Below, in pieces: positions 54,359-63,465 of a stretch of 64,000 nucleotides of DNA (its first letter is position 1; the number at the start of each line of letters is the position of its first letter). Made by a program: the position numbers and the translations under genes. Under the pieces are notes generated by a model. It saw only the letters and a program-made list of their open reading frames with translations. It ran no database searches and was not told the origin of the DNA. The stretch covers positions 2,356,001 to 2,420,000 of the forward strand of contig NZ_LR215979.1 in the NCBI RefSeq assembly GCF_900683735.1, given 5' to 3'. This stretch comes from Fusobacterium ulcerans ATCC 49185. Lineage in GTDB: Bacteria; Fusobacteriota; Fusobacteriia; Fusobacteriales; Fusobacteriaceae.

Positions 54359-55321
54359 TTACATAGTTACTCTTTCTGGTTCTGAAAGAAGGTTATCTTT
54401 CACTCTATTTAAAAGTTCTACTATTTCATTATAATTATCTGTATGATTTATTTTATCTTTTATTTCAGCAGTATTTCTTATTCCTTTCAAATACCAACAC
54501 AAATGTTTTCTAAGTTCAAAAATAAATGGTCTTTCTGGATGCTCTATCTCAGTTCTTCTTGTATGTTCAATCGCCATATCTATTTTTTCAATGTCAGTTA
54601 CTGGATGAAGAATTTTTCCATGTTCAAAGTATTCTCTAATATCTCTTATAAGCCATGGATTTCCAAATATACCTCTAGCAAGCATGATTCCATCTACTCC
54701 TGAATAATCTACTCTCTCTTTAGCATCTTCAGCAGTAAATATATCTCCATTTCCTATTACTGGAATATCTACGCTTTCCTTTACTTGTTTTATAAGACTC
54801 CAGTCAGCTTTTCCAGTATACATCTGCTCTCTTGTTCTTCCATGAACTGTTATATGTTTGCATCCAGTTTCCTGAGCTATTTTAGCTATTTCAACAGGAT
54901 TTTTACTCTCCTTATAACCGACTCTTATTTTTATAGAAAGATCTGTCTTATCATCTAAGGCACTTCTCATTTCAGAAAGCATAGCTCTCACAAGTTCAGG
55001 CTGCTCCATGAGAGCTGCTCCATATCCATTATTAACTATTTTTTTCATTGGACAACCTGAGTTTATATCTATATGTTTCACTCCAAGACTCTCCACAAAT
55101 TTTGCACTCTCTACCATTTTTTTTATATCTTTACCAAAAAGCTGTACAGAATCTCCTTCTCTCAATCTTAAAATAACTTTAAGAGTTTTTTCACAAGCAA
55201 CTTCTAAAGCGTTTATACTTACCATTTCTGTAAATAAAAGATCTGGTTTAAATTCTTTTAAAATTCCTCTATATGTATAATCTGTAACCCCTGCAATAGG
55301 AGCAGTATATATTTTTATCAT
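54359..55321 (-). CDS. dusB: tRNA-dihydrouridine synthase (DusB-like)
   Basis: FMN enzyme reducing uridines in the tRNA D loop, 320 residues. Landmarks: TAPIAGVTDYTYRG, INSGCPMKKIVNNGYGAAL with the catalytic Cys in SGCP, ITVHGRTREQMYTGKAD and GNGDIFTAEDA. The start at 55321 is chosen for the match to family N termini; GGAGG lies 11 nt upstream. An ATG 21 nt earlier overlaps the ribosome site. It is first in the run to secF, with a promoter at 55372-55400. The symbol dusB is by family resemblance. Confidence 0.92.
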   Translation of the reverse strand: MIKIYTAPIAGVTDYTYRGILKEFKPDLLFTEMVSINALEVACEKTLKVILRLREGDSVQLFGKDIKKMVESAKFVESLGVKHIDINSGCPMKKIVNNGYGAALMEQPELVRAMLSEMRSALDDKTDLSIKIRVGYKESKNPVEIAKIAQETGCKHITVHGRTREQMYTGKADWSLIKQVKESVDIPVIGNGDIFTAEDAKERVDYSGVDGIMLARGIFGNPWLIRDIREYFEHGKILHPVTDIEKIDMAIEHTRRTEIEHPERPFIFELRKHLCWYLKGIRNTAEIKDKINHTDNYNEIVELLNRVKDNLLSEPERVTM

Positions 55322-55371
55322 AAATTTTTCTTCCTCCAACATCAAATAAAAAAATGTATCTCAATCTAAAA

Positions 55372-55400
55372 ATTTTACCATATTTATGATATTTTTTCAA
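55372..55400 (-). promoter_or_regulatory. promoter of the dusB-to-secF run
   Basis: Minus-strand TTGAAA (55395-55400) and TAAAAT (55372-55377) have a 17-bp spacer and a TGG extension. Confidence 0.68.
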
Positions 55401-55432
55401 TATAACTAGACATATTAGAATAAAAAAAAATT

Positions 55433-55471
55433 TATTTAAAAAATAAAAGCCCTGAACAAGTCAAGGCTTTT
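55433..55471 (-). terminator. terminator after thrS
   Basis: Minus-strand AAAAGCCTTGA (55471-55461), a 5-nt loop and TCAGGGCTTTT (55455-55445, one G-U pair) are followed by a T-rich tail. It lies 9 nt past the thrS stop. Confidence 0.88.
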
Positions 55472-55479
55472 ATAATTAA

Positions 55480-57393
55480 CTATTTATCAAATCTTATTTT
55501 AGCTTCATCTACAATAATATCTAAGAATTCGTCCAGCTTCATAGATTCTTGTTGTTGAGAACCAAATTTTCTTATATTTACTTCTTTATTTTCAACTTCA
55601 TTTTTACCTAAAATCAGCTGTACAGGAACTTTATATTTTCCATTAGCTTCTCTGATTTTATATCCAATAGATTCTGCTCTATCATCAATCTCTGCTCTGA
55701 TTCCTCTCTCTTGAAGAGCTTTAAATATCTCTTTAGCATAAGGAACTACTTCATCGTTGATAGTTAATATTTTTACTTGAGTAGGTGCTAACCATAATGG
55801 GAAAGCTCCTGCAAAGTGTTCAATAAGAATTCCTATAAATCTTTCTATTGAACCATAAACAACTCTGTGAATCATTACAGGTCTATGTTTTTCCCCATCT
55901 TCTCCTATATAACTGATATCAAATCTTTCAGGAAGATTGAAGTCTAATTGAATAGTTCCACATTGCCAAGTTCTTCCAATAGCGTCTTTGATTTTGAAGT
56001 CTAATTTAGGTCCATAAAAAGCTCCATCTCCTGGATTTAATTTATATGGTTTTCCAATTTTATCAAGAGCTCCAGCAAGTGCTGCTTCTGCTTTTTCCCA
56101 TATTTCATCTGATCCAATTGCTTTTTCTGGTTTAGTTGATAATTCAATGTGATATTCAAATCCGAATAGTTTGCTATAGAATTTATCTATCAATTCAACT
56201 ACTCCAATAATTTCTTCTTCTATTTGGTCTGGAGTCATAAATATATGAGCATCATCTTGAGTGAATGATCTTACTCTCATAAGCCCATGTAAAGCTCCTG
56301 AAAACTCATGTCTATGAACTGTTCCTAATTCTCCACATCTAATTGGAAAATCTTTGTATGAATGCAGTTGATATTTATATGCCAAGATACCACCTGGACA
56401 GTTCATTGGTTTTATAGCGAATTCAGTTTCATCTATTGTTGAAGTATACATATTTTCTCTATAGTTAAACCAGTGTCCAGAAATTTCCCACAGTTCTTTA
56501 TTCAACATTATTGGAGTAGTAATTTCTTGATATCCTGCAAGAGTATGCTCTCTTCTCCAAAGATCTATAAGAGTATTTCTTATAACCATTCCTTTTGGAA
56601 GAAATATTGGAAATCCTGGTCCATATTCGCTTACAAAGAATAAATCCAATTCTTTTCCCAGTTTTCTATGATCTCTTCTTTCAGCTTCTTCTAAAAGAGT
56701 TAGATAAGCTTTTAATTTAGCTTCATCAGAAAAAGCAAATCCATATATTCTTTGAAGCATTTTATTGTTAGAATCTCCTCTCCAATAAGCTCCAGCAACT
56801 GATTTTAATTTGAAAGCTTTCAAGTATGATGTAGAAGGTACATGAGGTCCTCTGCACAGATCCATAAATTCTCCCTGTTTGTAGAAAGAAAGTATTTCTC
56901 CTTGAGCTATTTCTTTTATGATTTCTACTTTATAGATTTCACCTAATTTTTCAAAGTGTTCTATAGCTTCCTCTCTAGTCATCATAACTCTTTCAATTTT
57001 TTCATTTTCTTTTACTATTTTTTTCATTTCATCTTCAATTTTTACTAAATCTTCTTCTGTAAACTGCTCCTTTGGATCAAAGTCATAATAGAATCCATTT
57101 TCTATAGCTGGTCCTATCGCTACTTTTGTTCCTGGGAATAATCTGATAACAGCTTGAGCCATTAGATGAGCTGTTGAATGTCTTATTATCTCTTCTCCTT
57201 CTTCACTGTCAGCAGATATAAATTCTACTTTTGCATCTTTGTCTAAAATTGTTGCCATATCCATTGGTGTTCCATCTATTTTAACAGCTACTGCTTTTTT
57301 TGCTAAAGAGTTACTGATACTCTTTGCTATTTCAAACATATTCGCTTGTCCTTCAAATTCTTTTATATCTCCGCTTGGTAATTCTACTTTCAT
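55480..57393 (-). CDS. thrS: threonyl-tRNA synthetase
   Basis: Class II synthetase of 637 residues with a TGS domain (1-60), the editing domain HSTAHLMAQAVIRLFPG with its HxxxH, and catalytic motifs MNCPGGILAYKYQL (motif region with zinc Cys) and GELGTVHRHEFSGALHGLMR (motif 2), followed by an anticodon-binding domain. It follows lptD by 31 nt. In Firmicutes thrS has a T-box; here no such leader fits in the gap, so transcription seems to come from the lptD promoter or inside lptD. Confidence 0.97.
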   Translation of the reverse strand: MKVELPSGDIKEFEGQANMFEIAKSISNSLAKKAVAVKIDGTPMDMATILDKDAKVEFISADSEEGEEIIRHSTAHLMAQAVIRLFPGTKVAIGPAIENGFYYDFDPKEQFTEEDLVKIEDEMKKIVKENEKIERVMMTREEAIEHFEKLGEIYKVEIIKEIAQGEILSFYKQGEFMDLCRGPHVPSTSYLKAFKLKSVAGAYWRGDSNNKMLQRIYGFAFSDEAKLKAYLTLLEEAERRDHRKLGKELDLFFVSEYGPGFPIFLPKGMVIRNTLIDLWRREHTLAGYQEITTPIMLNKELWEISGHWFNYRENMYTSTIDETEFAIKPMNCPGGILAYKYQLHSYKDFPIRCGELGTVHRHEFSGALHGLMRVRSFTQDDAHIFMTPDQIEEEIIGVVELIDKFYSKLFGFEYHIELSTKPEKAIGSDEIWEKAEAALAGALDKIGKPYKLNPGDGAFYGPKLDFKIKDAIGRTWQCGTIQLDFNLPERFDISYIGEDGEKHRPVMIHRVVYGSIERFIGILIEHFAGAFPLWLAPTQVKILTINDEVVPYAKEIFKALQERGIRAEIDDRAESIGYKIREANGKYKVPVQLILGKNEVENKEVNIRKFGSQQQESMKLDEFLDIIVDEAKIRFDK

Positions 57394-57424
57394 AATTTCC
57401 TCCTATTTATATACATTCAAATTT

Positions 57425-60400
57425 TTAATCTACTATATCTTGTGGTTTCAATCCATCAAATAAGTAAGTTTGAGGGCTTGTTTTTTGCTTAGCATCTGTA
57501 TCTGCTCCAAGACCAAATATAGGTTTGTCTGGGAATGCAAGCAATGTAAATTGAAGAGCTACTCTCCATTCATAGTCTCTTGTTCCTAGATCATATTCTC
57601 TCTCATAAGCTACTGCCCATTCATAATATCCAAACTCTTTACCTATTTCTACTCCTAAACCATCAAGTGAACTTTTTCTTCTATTCTTACTAGAAGTATC
57701 CTTAAAGTTTTCATAAAATTTAGCATAAGTTTTTACATTCCATCCTTCACTTGGTTTCCCAATTTTTGCCATCAAGCTTACTTTATGCTCTCTGTTTAGT
57801 CTATCCCAGCTTCCACTGTTGTTCCATCCTGAATTTTCTTCTATTTCATATCCAAATCCAACTCTATTTTGAGAATAGAATATTCTTGCTTTTACTTCTT
57901 CTAATGAATCCCATAAATCTCCTGTTTTATCATATCTTGCATCATTTCTCTGCATCATAAAATGTATTTTGAAATTACGTTTATAATCTCCAAGACTATT
58001 AAATCTATCATACATTATACTGTTAAGATTGAAATTTACACTATTTCTTTCTCTGTCTCTTAAGATATCTCTTACTCTATAAAGTTCTGCCTGTGTCAGC
58101 TGATTAGAATCTTTGTTGAATTCAAGTTCAGCATATTTCTTTAATTCCTCATCTGTAAATCTTTTATCTCTGTATTCATAAGTAAATGATAATACATCAG
58201 AGTTATTAATATTCTTAACTCTTCCATCTGCTAAAGGTTTTTTTGCTCCATATTCTTTATGCTTATAATCTTCATAAGTAACTCTATAATAATTTTCCAC
58301 ATCTCCACCATCTAAAAATGAAATTCCATAGATTTTATTATCTACATCTATTTCTTTAAAATATTTAGGATTACTATTTAAAATAGAATAATTCTTTCTT
58401 ACATCTGTACCTTGACTAAAATCAAATCCTAATCTATTATCTCCAAAAGAATATTGATATGCATATGTATTTGCTCTGATTTTTTCTTTAGCATTATCTA
58501 CATTTTTTATATCCCATATTTTAGAATCTATTCCTTGATTTTGATAAGATAATCTATGTCCTTCATAGTTATATACTACTCCATAGTTTCTGAAGGTTAA
58601 ATCATTATAGTTTCTGTCTCTTTCATTTTCGCTTGTATACTGTCTATCCTGTCCATAATTTAGTGACAAAGACTGTCTGTCATCAATTTTAAAGTTTACA
58701 TCATTTTTAAATGTCTGTCCATTAAGTTCACTTGTATCAGCAGGATTTTCTCTTCTCTTATACTCAATATTATATGCGGTTTCTGTATTTCCTATCATTG
58801 CATTAATAGTATCTTTAATTTCATAGATATTATCTTTGTTTTTTAATCTGATATCCTCAGAACTCATAGTTTTCTTTCTGATATCGTTGTAGGCAGTACC
58901 AAATTTAATATCACCAGAATCATAATCATATCTTTGATAGAAAAGGCTCAAATCATTGCTTAAAGCAAAATCCACTCTTCTATCTTTATTATCTGTATTA
59001 TCAAAAAGCTGTATTGTATGATTAAGTTTTAACTGCGTTCTAAGAGTTGAATCTTCACCGCTTGCATAATGTTTTGCATATGGATTATATCCTTTATCAT
59101 ACTTATCATATCTTATTCCACCAAATAGAGCTAATTGTCCAAAAGCTCCAAGAGGTATTTCATTTTTTTCAGCTCCAAATTCGTAGAATTTAGATTCATT
59201 TACATATTGTCTGTATGAATTAAGTGAAAAAGCTGGTTCATAGTATATTCCTTCTCTATCCCAGAATTTTTCCTTTGTCTGTCCAGTTGCAAAAGTAAAC
59301 TTAGCGGTATCATTATAGAAATCTACATATGCTCTCTCTTCTCTAAAATCGCTGTATATTATATTTTCAAATCTATTATATTCTCTGTCTCTTACATTAG
59401 CTAAATTTCCTACACCTGTAATTTGACTTACAACATTTTTTCTTAGAGGATCGTCCATTAAATCAAGCTTTCTTTCATGTTCGTTAATATTGTATCCAGC
59501 TTTTACTCTGTAATCTCCCCAGAAATCATAATCACCAAAAGATACTCTCAAATCTCTGCTGTCATATTGAGAATATTCTCTTATTGTACTTGGATTATAT
59601 TTATAATAAAAATTCCCTCCTAAAAGGCTATTATATTGAATCATAGAATCAAGATTTGGATCTCTTTCCCATAATCCTAATCTTCTAAATTTATCTCCAT
59701 TTTTTTCATCATAACTGAATCCTATATTATTTTTCTTTTCAAAAAATTCAAAACCAAAGTCTTCAGCTCTTGATTGGGTATCGTTTAATGTTGAACCTGG
59801 ATCCATATCATATAAATAATTATAATAACCACCAATTCTGTATCTGCTATTATCTTTGTATAATTCAATCTGTGAATAAAGATCATTATCTATGTTGCTT
59901 CCATAGTCAATATCATCTATATCATCATATACCATAAGAGCATAAGCTTCTTTATCATCAGTTAATTTTAATCTGGTTTTTAAGGTTATATCTTTATCTG
60001 GTCCTAATTCCTTCAAATCTGAATTCATTGAGAAGAAACTTATTGTAGAATCAAGTTTTGGTCTGGTATTATTTAAAAATCTTCCATTTCCTTCATAATC
60101 TGTTATTATATCTTCCAGCTTAGGAATCATATTATATGTTCCATTGATAGCATTAAACTGTAAAATACCTTTTTCTCCATTGTATTCATGAGTATAATTT
60201 AATCTGTATCTTTTATTTTTTTCTTCATAATCAACAGGATCACTGTATTTCTCTTTTTTGTCAGCTTTTGACCAAACCAGAGCATCATCTATATTTAATT
60301 TCGCTGTTCCAAATTTATCTGTTTTATACCAGTTTTCCCATCTACCTATTAATAGTCCCATTTGGTCAGCAAACTTAGGAGCAAATCCTCCTTTGAATTT

Positions 60401-61150
60401 ACTGTCCCTATCACCATAAAGAACTCCCCATGAAGTCTGCCATCCATAGTAATCTTTTGTTCCCCATTCTGGGAATAAAGGAACTTCTGAGTCTTGTCTT
60501 ATATTTACTCTATACCATGGTATACTGAAAGGAAAAATATCATTATCCCCTAAGTATAGGTCGCTCCCTTTTAAAGTAAGCTGTTTATCTGGCTCAACTA
60601 TTATTTCCTTAGAAAGAAGATGATATCCTGCTTGATTTGGATCAGCTGTTTCAACTATATTGTAGTCAGTTGTAAGCCATCCATTATTTATATAAAGATT
60701 TCCATTTGCATATTCAAATACTTTTCCACCAAAATATATTTTATCATTTGGTGCTTCTCCTCCAGTTACCTTTCCTATTTCAAGATATCCAAAGTTATTA
60801 TAAAAAACTCCCTGGTTTCCATCTAAAGATACATCTCCATTAGTTGATTCTAATTTAAGCATCCCAGTAGGTTGATCTACCTGAGTTATTATATTTTCTT
60901 TAAGATAAGCTCTATTTTTTTCCTTATCTCTTTGCATATTGAAAACTTTTAATTTTAAATCTCCATATTTTACATTGACACCACTTTGAGAAGTCACTGT
61001 ATCACTAAGAAGGTCAACTTCTATCTCATCAGCTCCACCTAATATTCTGTCACTGGTGTTCTCTATGTTTCCCGTGGGAACACTACTCATTCCCAGAATA
61101 TTTAAAGAAATTATAATATATGCTGCTGCAAGATAAATTTTTCTCCTCAT
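57425..61150 (-). CDS. lptD: LPS assembly outer-membrane protein LptD
   Basis: Outer-membrane LPS translocon, 1241 residues, considerably longer than E. coli LptD (784). A Sec signal peptide (about 1-23) is followed by an N-terminal jellyroll resembling LptA (about 38-200, with DEIEVDLLSDTVTSQSG and IYFGGKVFEYANGNL), then a long beta-barrel with many Tyr/Asp-rich strands, ending in VALQFTLLAFPDKPIFGLG. The barrel has long charged loops rich in KEKYSD-like pieces. It is the first gene of the lptD-thrS unit. No LptE-like lipoprotein gene lies near it. Confidence 0.93.
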   Translation of the reverse strand: MRRKIYLAAAYIIISLNILGMSSVPTGNIENTSDRILGGADEIEVDLLSDTVTSQSGVNVKYGDLKLKVFNMQRDKEKNRAYLKENIITQVDQPTGMLKLESTNGDVSLDGNQGVFYNNFGYLEIGKVTGGEAPNDKIYFGGKVFEYANGNLYINNGWLTTDYNIVETADPNQAGYHLLSKEIIVEPDKQLTLKGSDLYLGDNDIFPFSIPWYRVNIRQDSEVPLFPEWGTKDYYGWQTSWGVLYGDRDSKFKGGFAPKFADQMGLLIGRWENWYKTDKFGTAKLNIDDALVWSKADKKEKYSDPVDYEEKNKRYRLNYTHEYNGEKGILQFNAINGTYNMIPKLEDIITDYEGNGRFLNNTRPKLDSTISFFSMNSDLKELGPDKDITLKTRLKLTDDKEAYALMVYDDIDDIDYGSNIDNDLYSQIELYKDNSRYRIGGYYNYLYDMDPGSTLNDTQSRAEDFGFEFFEKKNNIGFSYDEKNGDKFRRLGLWERDPNLDSMIQYNSLLGGNFYYKYNPSTIREYSQYDSRDLRVSFGDYDFWGDYRVKAGYNINEHERKLDLMDDPLRKNVVSQITGVGNLANVRDREYNRFENIIYSDFREERAYVDFYNDTAKFTFATGQTKEKFWDREGIYYEPAFSLNSYRQYVNESKFYEFGAEKNEIPLGAFGQLALFGGIRYDKYDKGYNPYAKHYASGEDSTLRTQLKLNHTIQLFDNTDNKDRRVDFALSNDLSLFYQRYDYDSGDIKFGTAYNDIRKKTMSSEDIRLKNKDNIYEIKDTINAMIGNTETAYNIEYKRRENPADTSELNGQTFKNDVNFKIDDRQSLSLNYGQDRQYTSENERDRNYNDLTFRNYGVVYNYEGHRLSYQNQGIDSKIWDIKNVDNAKEKIRANTYAYQYSFGDNRLGFDFSQGTDVRKNYSILNSNPKYFKEIDVDNKIYGISFLDGGDVENYYRVTYEDYKHKEYGAKKPLADGRVKNINNSDVLSFTYEYRDKRFTDEELKKYAELEFNKDSNQLTQAELYRVRDILRDRERNSVNFNLNSIMYDRFNSLGDYKRNFKIHFMMQRNDARYDKTGDLWDSLEEVKARIFYSQNRVGFGYEIEENSGWNNSGSWDRLNREHKVSLMAKIGKPSEGWNVKTYAKFYENFKDTSSKNRRKSSLDGLGVEIGKEFGYYEWAVAYEREYDLGTRDYEWRVALQFTLLAFPDKPIFGLGADTDAKQKTSPQTYLFDGLKPQDIVD

Positions 61151-61186
61151 AATCTCAATCCTTCTCCTTAATTAATGTTTGAAATA

Positions 61187-61195
61187 ATTATAACA
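61187..61195 (-). promoter_or_regulatory. extended -10 of lptD
   Basis: TGTTATAAT on the minus strand (61195-61187), 36 nt before the lptD start. The -35 is weak. Confidence 0.45.
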
Positions 61196-61232
61196 CAAAT
61201 ATGAATAAATTAGAATAACAGAGCAATATTTT

Positions 61233-61281
61233 ATTTAAAGAAAAAGAGACTGTTTCTCTTTTAGAAAACAACAGTCTCTTT
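61233..61281 (-). terminator. terminator after trxA
   Basis: AAAGAGACTGTT (61243-61254) and AACAGTCTCTTT (61270-61281) form a perfect 12-bp stem followed on the minus strand by TTCTTT. It lies 11 nt past the trxA stop. Confidence 0.85.
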
Positions 61282-61292
61282 AAAATATCTAA

Positions 61293-61607
61293 TTAGTATG
61301 CAGCTAATTTTTCTTTTATCTCTTCTTTAGGTCTTAATCCAACTACTTGATCCACTCTTATTCCATTTTCAAAAACTACCATAGTTGGAATACTTTTTAT
61401 TCCAAACTGTCCTGCTAAGCTTGGATTTTCATCAACATTAACTTTGTATATCTTTACTTTCCCCTCTTCAGAAATTTCTTCTAAAATTGGAGCAAGTACT
61501 TTGCAAGGTCCACACCATTCAGCCCAAAAATCTACAATTACAATACCTTTATTATTTATAACTTCTTCTTCAAAAGTAATCTCATTCAGATTGATTAAAC
61601 TGCTCAC
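61293..61607 (-). CDS. trxA: thioredoxin
   Basis: Cytoplasmic disulfide reductase of 104 residues with the active site WAEWCGPCKVLAPIL (C32 and C35) and the cis-Pro loop in IKSIPTMVVFENG. It starts with GTG, preceded by GGGAGG 7-8 nt away; no in-frame ATG lies nearby. It is monocistronic between an extended -10 promoter and a terminator. No thioredoxin reductase lies next to it, though the neighbouring FAD oxidoreductase with rubredoxin domains is also a redox enzyme. Confidence 0.97.
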   Translation of the reverse strand: MSSLINLNEITFEEEVINNKGIVIVDFWAEWCGPCKVLAPILEEISEEGKVKIYKVNVDENPSLAGQFGIKSIPTMVVFENGIRVDQVVGLRPKEEIKEKLAAY

Positions 61608-61655
61608 TACTTATCCTCCCTGCTTTAAGAAAATTCTTATCTGCAAATTCATACT

Positions 61656-61664
61656 ATTATATCA
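61656..61664 (-). promoter_or_regulatory. extended -10 of trxA
   Basis: TGATATAAT on the minus strand (61664-61656), about 50 nt before the GTG start. A clear -35 is lacking. Confidence 0.45.
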
Positions 61665-61713
61665 TACATACTTAACATATTGTACAAATTTATTGGGAAA
61701 AAATCAAGTTTTT

Positions 61714-63321
61714 TTAAGAGTATATTTTTTCTAAAACGACGTTCTTTTCAGCATTTTCTCTGACACTCTTTATTATTGTGATACCTTTTGAAACATCTCC
61801 TATCAATATAGCACCTTTTAGCTTATTTTCCTCAAAATATAATTTTTTATAAATATTTTTTTTAGTGTCTATATCTTCAACAAATTCTTCACACTCTTTT
61901 CCATTTCCAATCAAACCGATAGAAATAAGTTTGATATTCATTCCATCAAAATTAAGTGGTTGAATTTGTTCCTTATAGACGGCACTATCTCCACTTGCAT
62001 TTATCCCTGCCGTTTTTCCTTGTTCCATAGCTATCTGCCAAAGTCCTATTACTTTCCCTTCATATTCTGCTGCATCTCCACAAGCATAAATATCTTTTTC
62101 TGAAGTTTCCATTTTTTCATTTACAATTATTCCTCTTCCAGTTTGAAGTCCCATATCCACAGCAAGTTTTTTATTAGGAAGTATTCCTGCACTTATAACT
62201 ACTAAATCAGCCATAATATGCTCTCCTTTTTCAAGAACAACAGATGATACCTTTCCTTCTCCCTCTAAGTGATCAACAACCACACCTTTATACACCCTTA
62301 CACCAGAACGCACTATTGCCTGCTCTAATATTTTTGATCCTTTTTCATCTAACTGTCTAGGTAATATTCTTTGCATCATTTCTATTACTGATACATCCAT
62401 TCCTAATTCTTTCAGCCCCCATGCTGCTTCCAGACCTAGAACACCTCCACCAATAACAACTGCTCTTTTACATTTCTTTACATACTCTTTCACATTTTCT
62501 GTATCTTTCATACTTCTAATAGTAAAAACTCCATCTAAAGCAGCATTTTTTATAGGAGGAATAAAACACTCTGATCCAGTAGCCAATATCAATTTATCAT
62601 AGTTATATTCTTTTCCACTTTCTAAAGTTACTTTTTTTTCTTTAGATGATACAGCCTTTACAGCATCTCCAATGGTTATTTTTATATTTTTTTCTTCATA
62701 CCATTTATCTTTTTTTATTTTCAATTTTTCTTCTGGCATATCTGCATAAAGATGTTCTGTTAACATCGTTCTGTAATATGGCATTATACTTTCTTTCCCT
62801 ATGATCTCTATATCTGCCAGTTTATTTTTGCTTCTCACAGCATCTGCTGCTGATACTGCAGCTACTCCTCCACCAATTATAACTACTTTTTCCTCTTTAT
62901 TTAAATTATCTTCTTTTTTATTTTCTATTTTTATAAAAGCTTCCTTCCCAGCTCCGCATACAGGACATATTATTGGACATTCCTCTCCATCTATTACTTC
63001 ATTGCATACTGTACATTTCCAGCTTGTTTCTGAAGCAGGTTTTATCTCTATCTCTTCAAAAAGTTCTTTCCCTACACCACACACAGGACAGGTATCAGGT
63101 ACCTCACCATCAGGAAATATTTCATCACATACTGTACATTTCCAAGCTTTTCCTGAAATTACTTTTTTCCTTTCATTTGATTTATCCGTTGAACTGACTA
63201 TTTTTTCTTCATCTTTTACTTCTTCAAAAAATTCACTTCCAACATTACATACTGGACATACATCTGGAGGATTATCTCCTTCAAATACTTCTCCACATAT
63301 AGTGCATCTCCATTTTTTCAT
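61714..63321 (-). CDS. triple rubredoxin-like/FAD-dependent oxidoreductase fusion
   Basis: A 535-residue fusion. Three short rubredoxin-like modules sit in tandem at the N terminus, with iron-binding pairs C6/C9-C22/C25, C62/C65-C78/C81 and C103/C106-C119/C122. The 12-residue gap between the pairs resembles the C-terminal domain of rubrerythrin rather than classical rubredoxin. The rest (about 145-535) is a pyridine nucleotide-disulfide oxidoreductase with two dinucleotide folds, VVIIGGGVAAVSAADAV and AVVIGGGVLGLEAAWGL, and YACGDAAE, like NADH:rubredoxin reductase. It should pass electrons from NAD(P)H through FAD to its own iron centres and on to oxygen- or peroxide-reducing partners (inference). 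Confidence 0.88.
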   Translation of the reverse strand: MKKWRCTICGEVFEGDNPPDVCPVCNVGSEFFEEVKDEEKIVSSTDKSNERKKVISGKAWKCTVCDEIFPDGEVPDTCPVCGVGKELFEEIEIKPASETSWKCTVCNEVIDGEECPIICPVCGAGKEAFIKIENKKEDNLNKEEKVVIIGGGVAAVSAADAVRSKNKLADIEIIGKESIMPYYRTMLTEHLYADMPEEKLKIKKDKWYEEKNIKITIGDAVKAVSSKEKKVTLESGKEYNYDKLILATGSECFIPPIKNAALDGVFTIRSMKDTENVKEYVKKCKRAVVIGGGVLGLEAAWGLKELGMDVSVIEMMQRILPRQLDEKGSKILEQAIVRSGVRVYKGVVVDHLEGEGKVSSVVLEKGEHIMADLVVISAGILPNKKLAVDMGLQTGRGIIVNEKMETSEKDIYACGDAAEYEGKVIGLWQIAMEQGKTAGINASGDSAVYKEQIQPLNFDGMNIKLISIGLIGNGKECEEFVEDIDTKKNIYKKLYFEENKLKGAILIGDVSKGITIIKSVRENAEKNVVLEKIYS

Positions 63322-63361
63322 CCCTATATTCTCCTCCCTTTCCTTATATATCCTTTTTTCA

Positions 63362-63390
63362 ATTTTAACACATTAAATCCTTTTTTTCAA
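63362..63390 (-). promoter_or_regulatory. promoter of the rubredoxin fusion gene
   Basis: Minus-strand TTGAAA (63385-63390) and TAAAAT (63362-63367) have a 17-bp spacer, with a TGT extension before the -10. Confidence 0.68.
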
Positions 63391-63424
63391 TTGTAATTAT
63401 TACAAAAGTAATATTTTTACAGCA

Positions 63425-63454
63425 TAAAAAAAGGATAGCTTCTTGACTATCCTT
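63425..63454 (-). terminator. terminator after tsaB
   Basis: AAGGATAG (63431-63438) and CTATCCTT (63447-63454) form a perfect stem followed on the minus strand by at least six T. It lies 12 nt past the tsaB stop. Confidence 0.9.
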
Positions 63455-63465
63455 AATATTATTAT

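Noticed and set aside
57394-57424. Possible T-box ahead of thrS
   Set aside because: The gap after lptD is only 31 nt, too short for a T-box, and no T-box sequence was seen inside the end of lptD.
62801-63376. 191-codon plus-strand frame opposite the rubredoxin fusion
   Set aside because: Low-complexity Ser/Thr/Pro/His composition mirroring the Cys and Gly codons of the real gene; no promoter or ribosome site.
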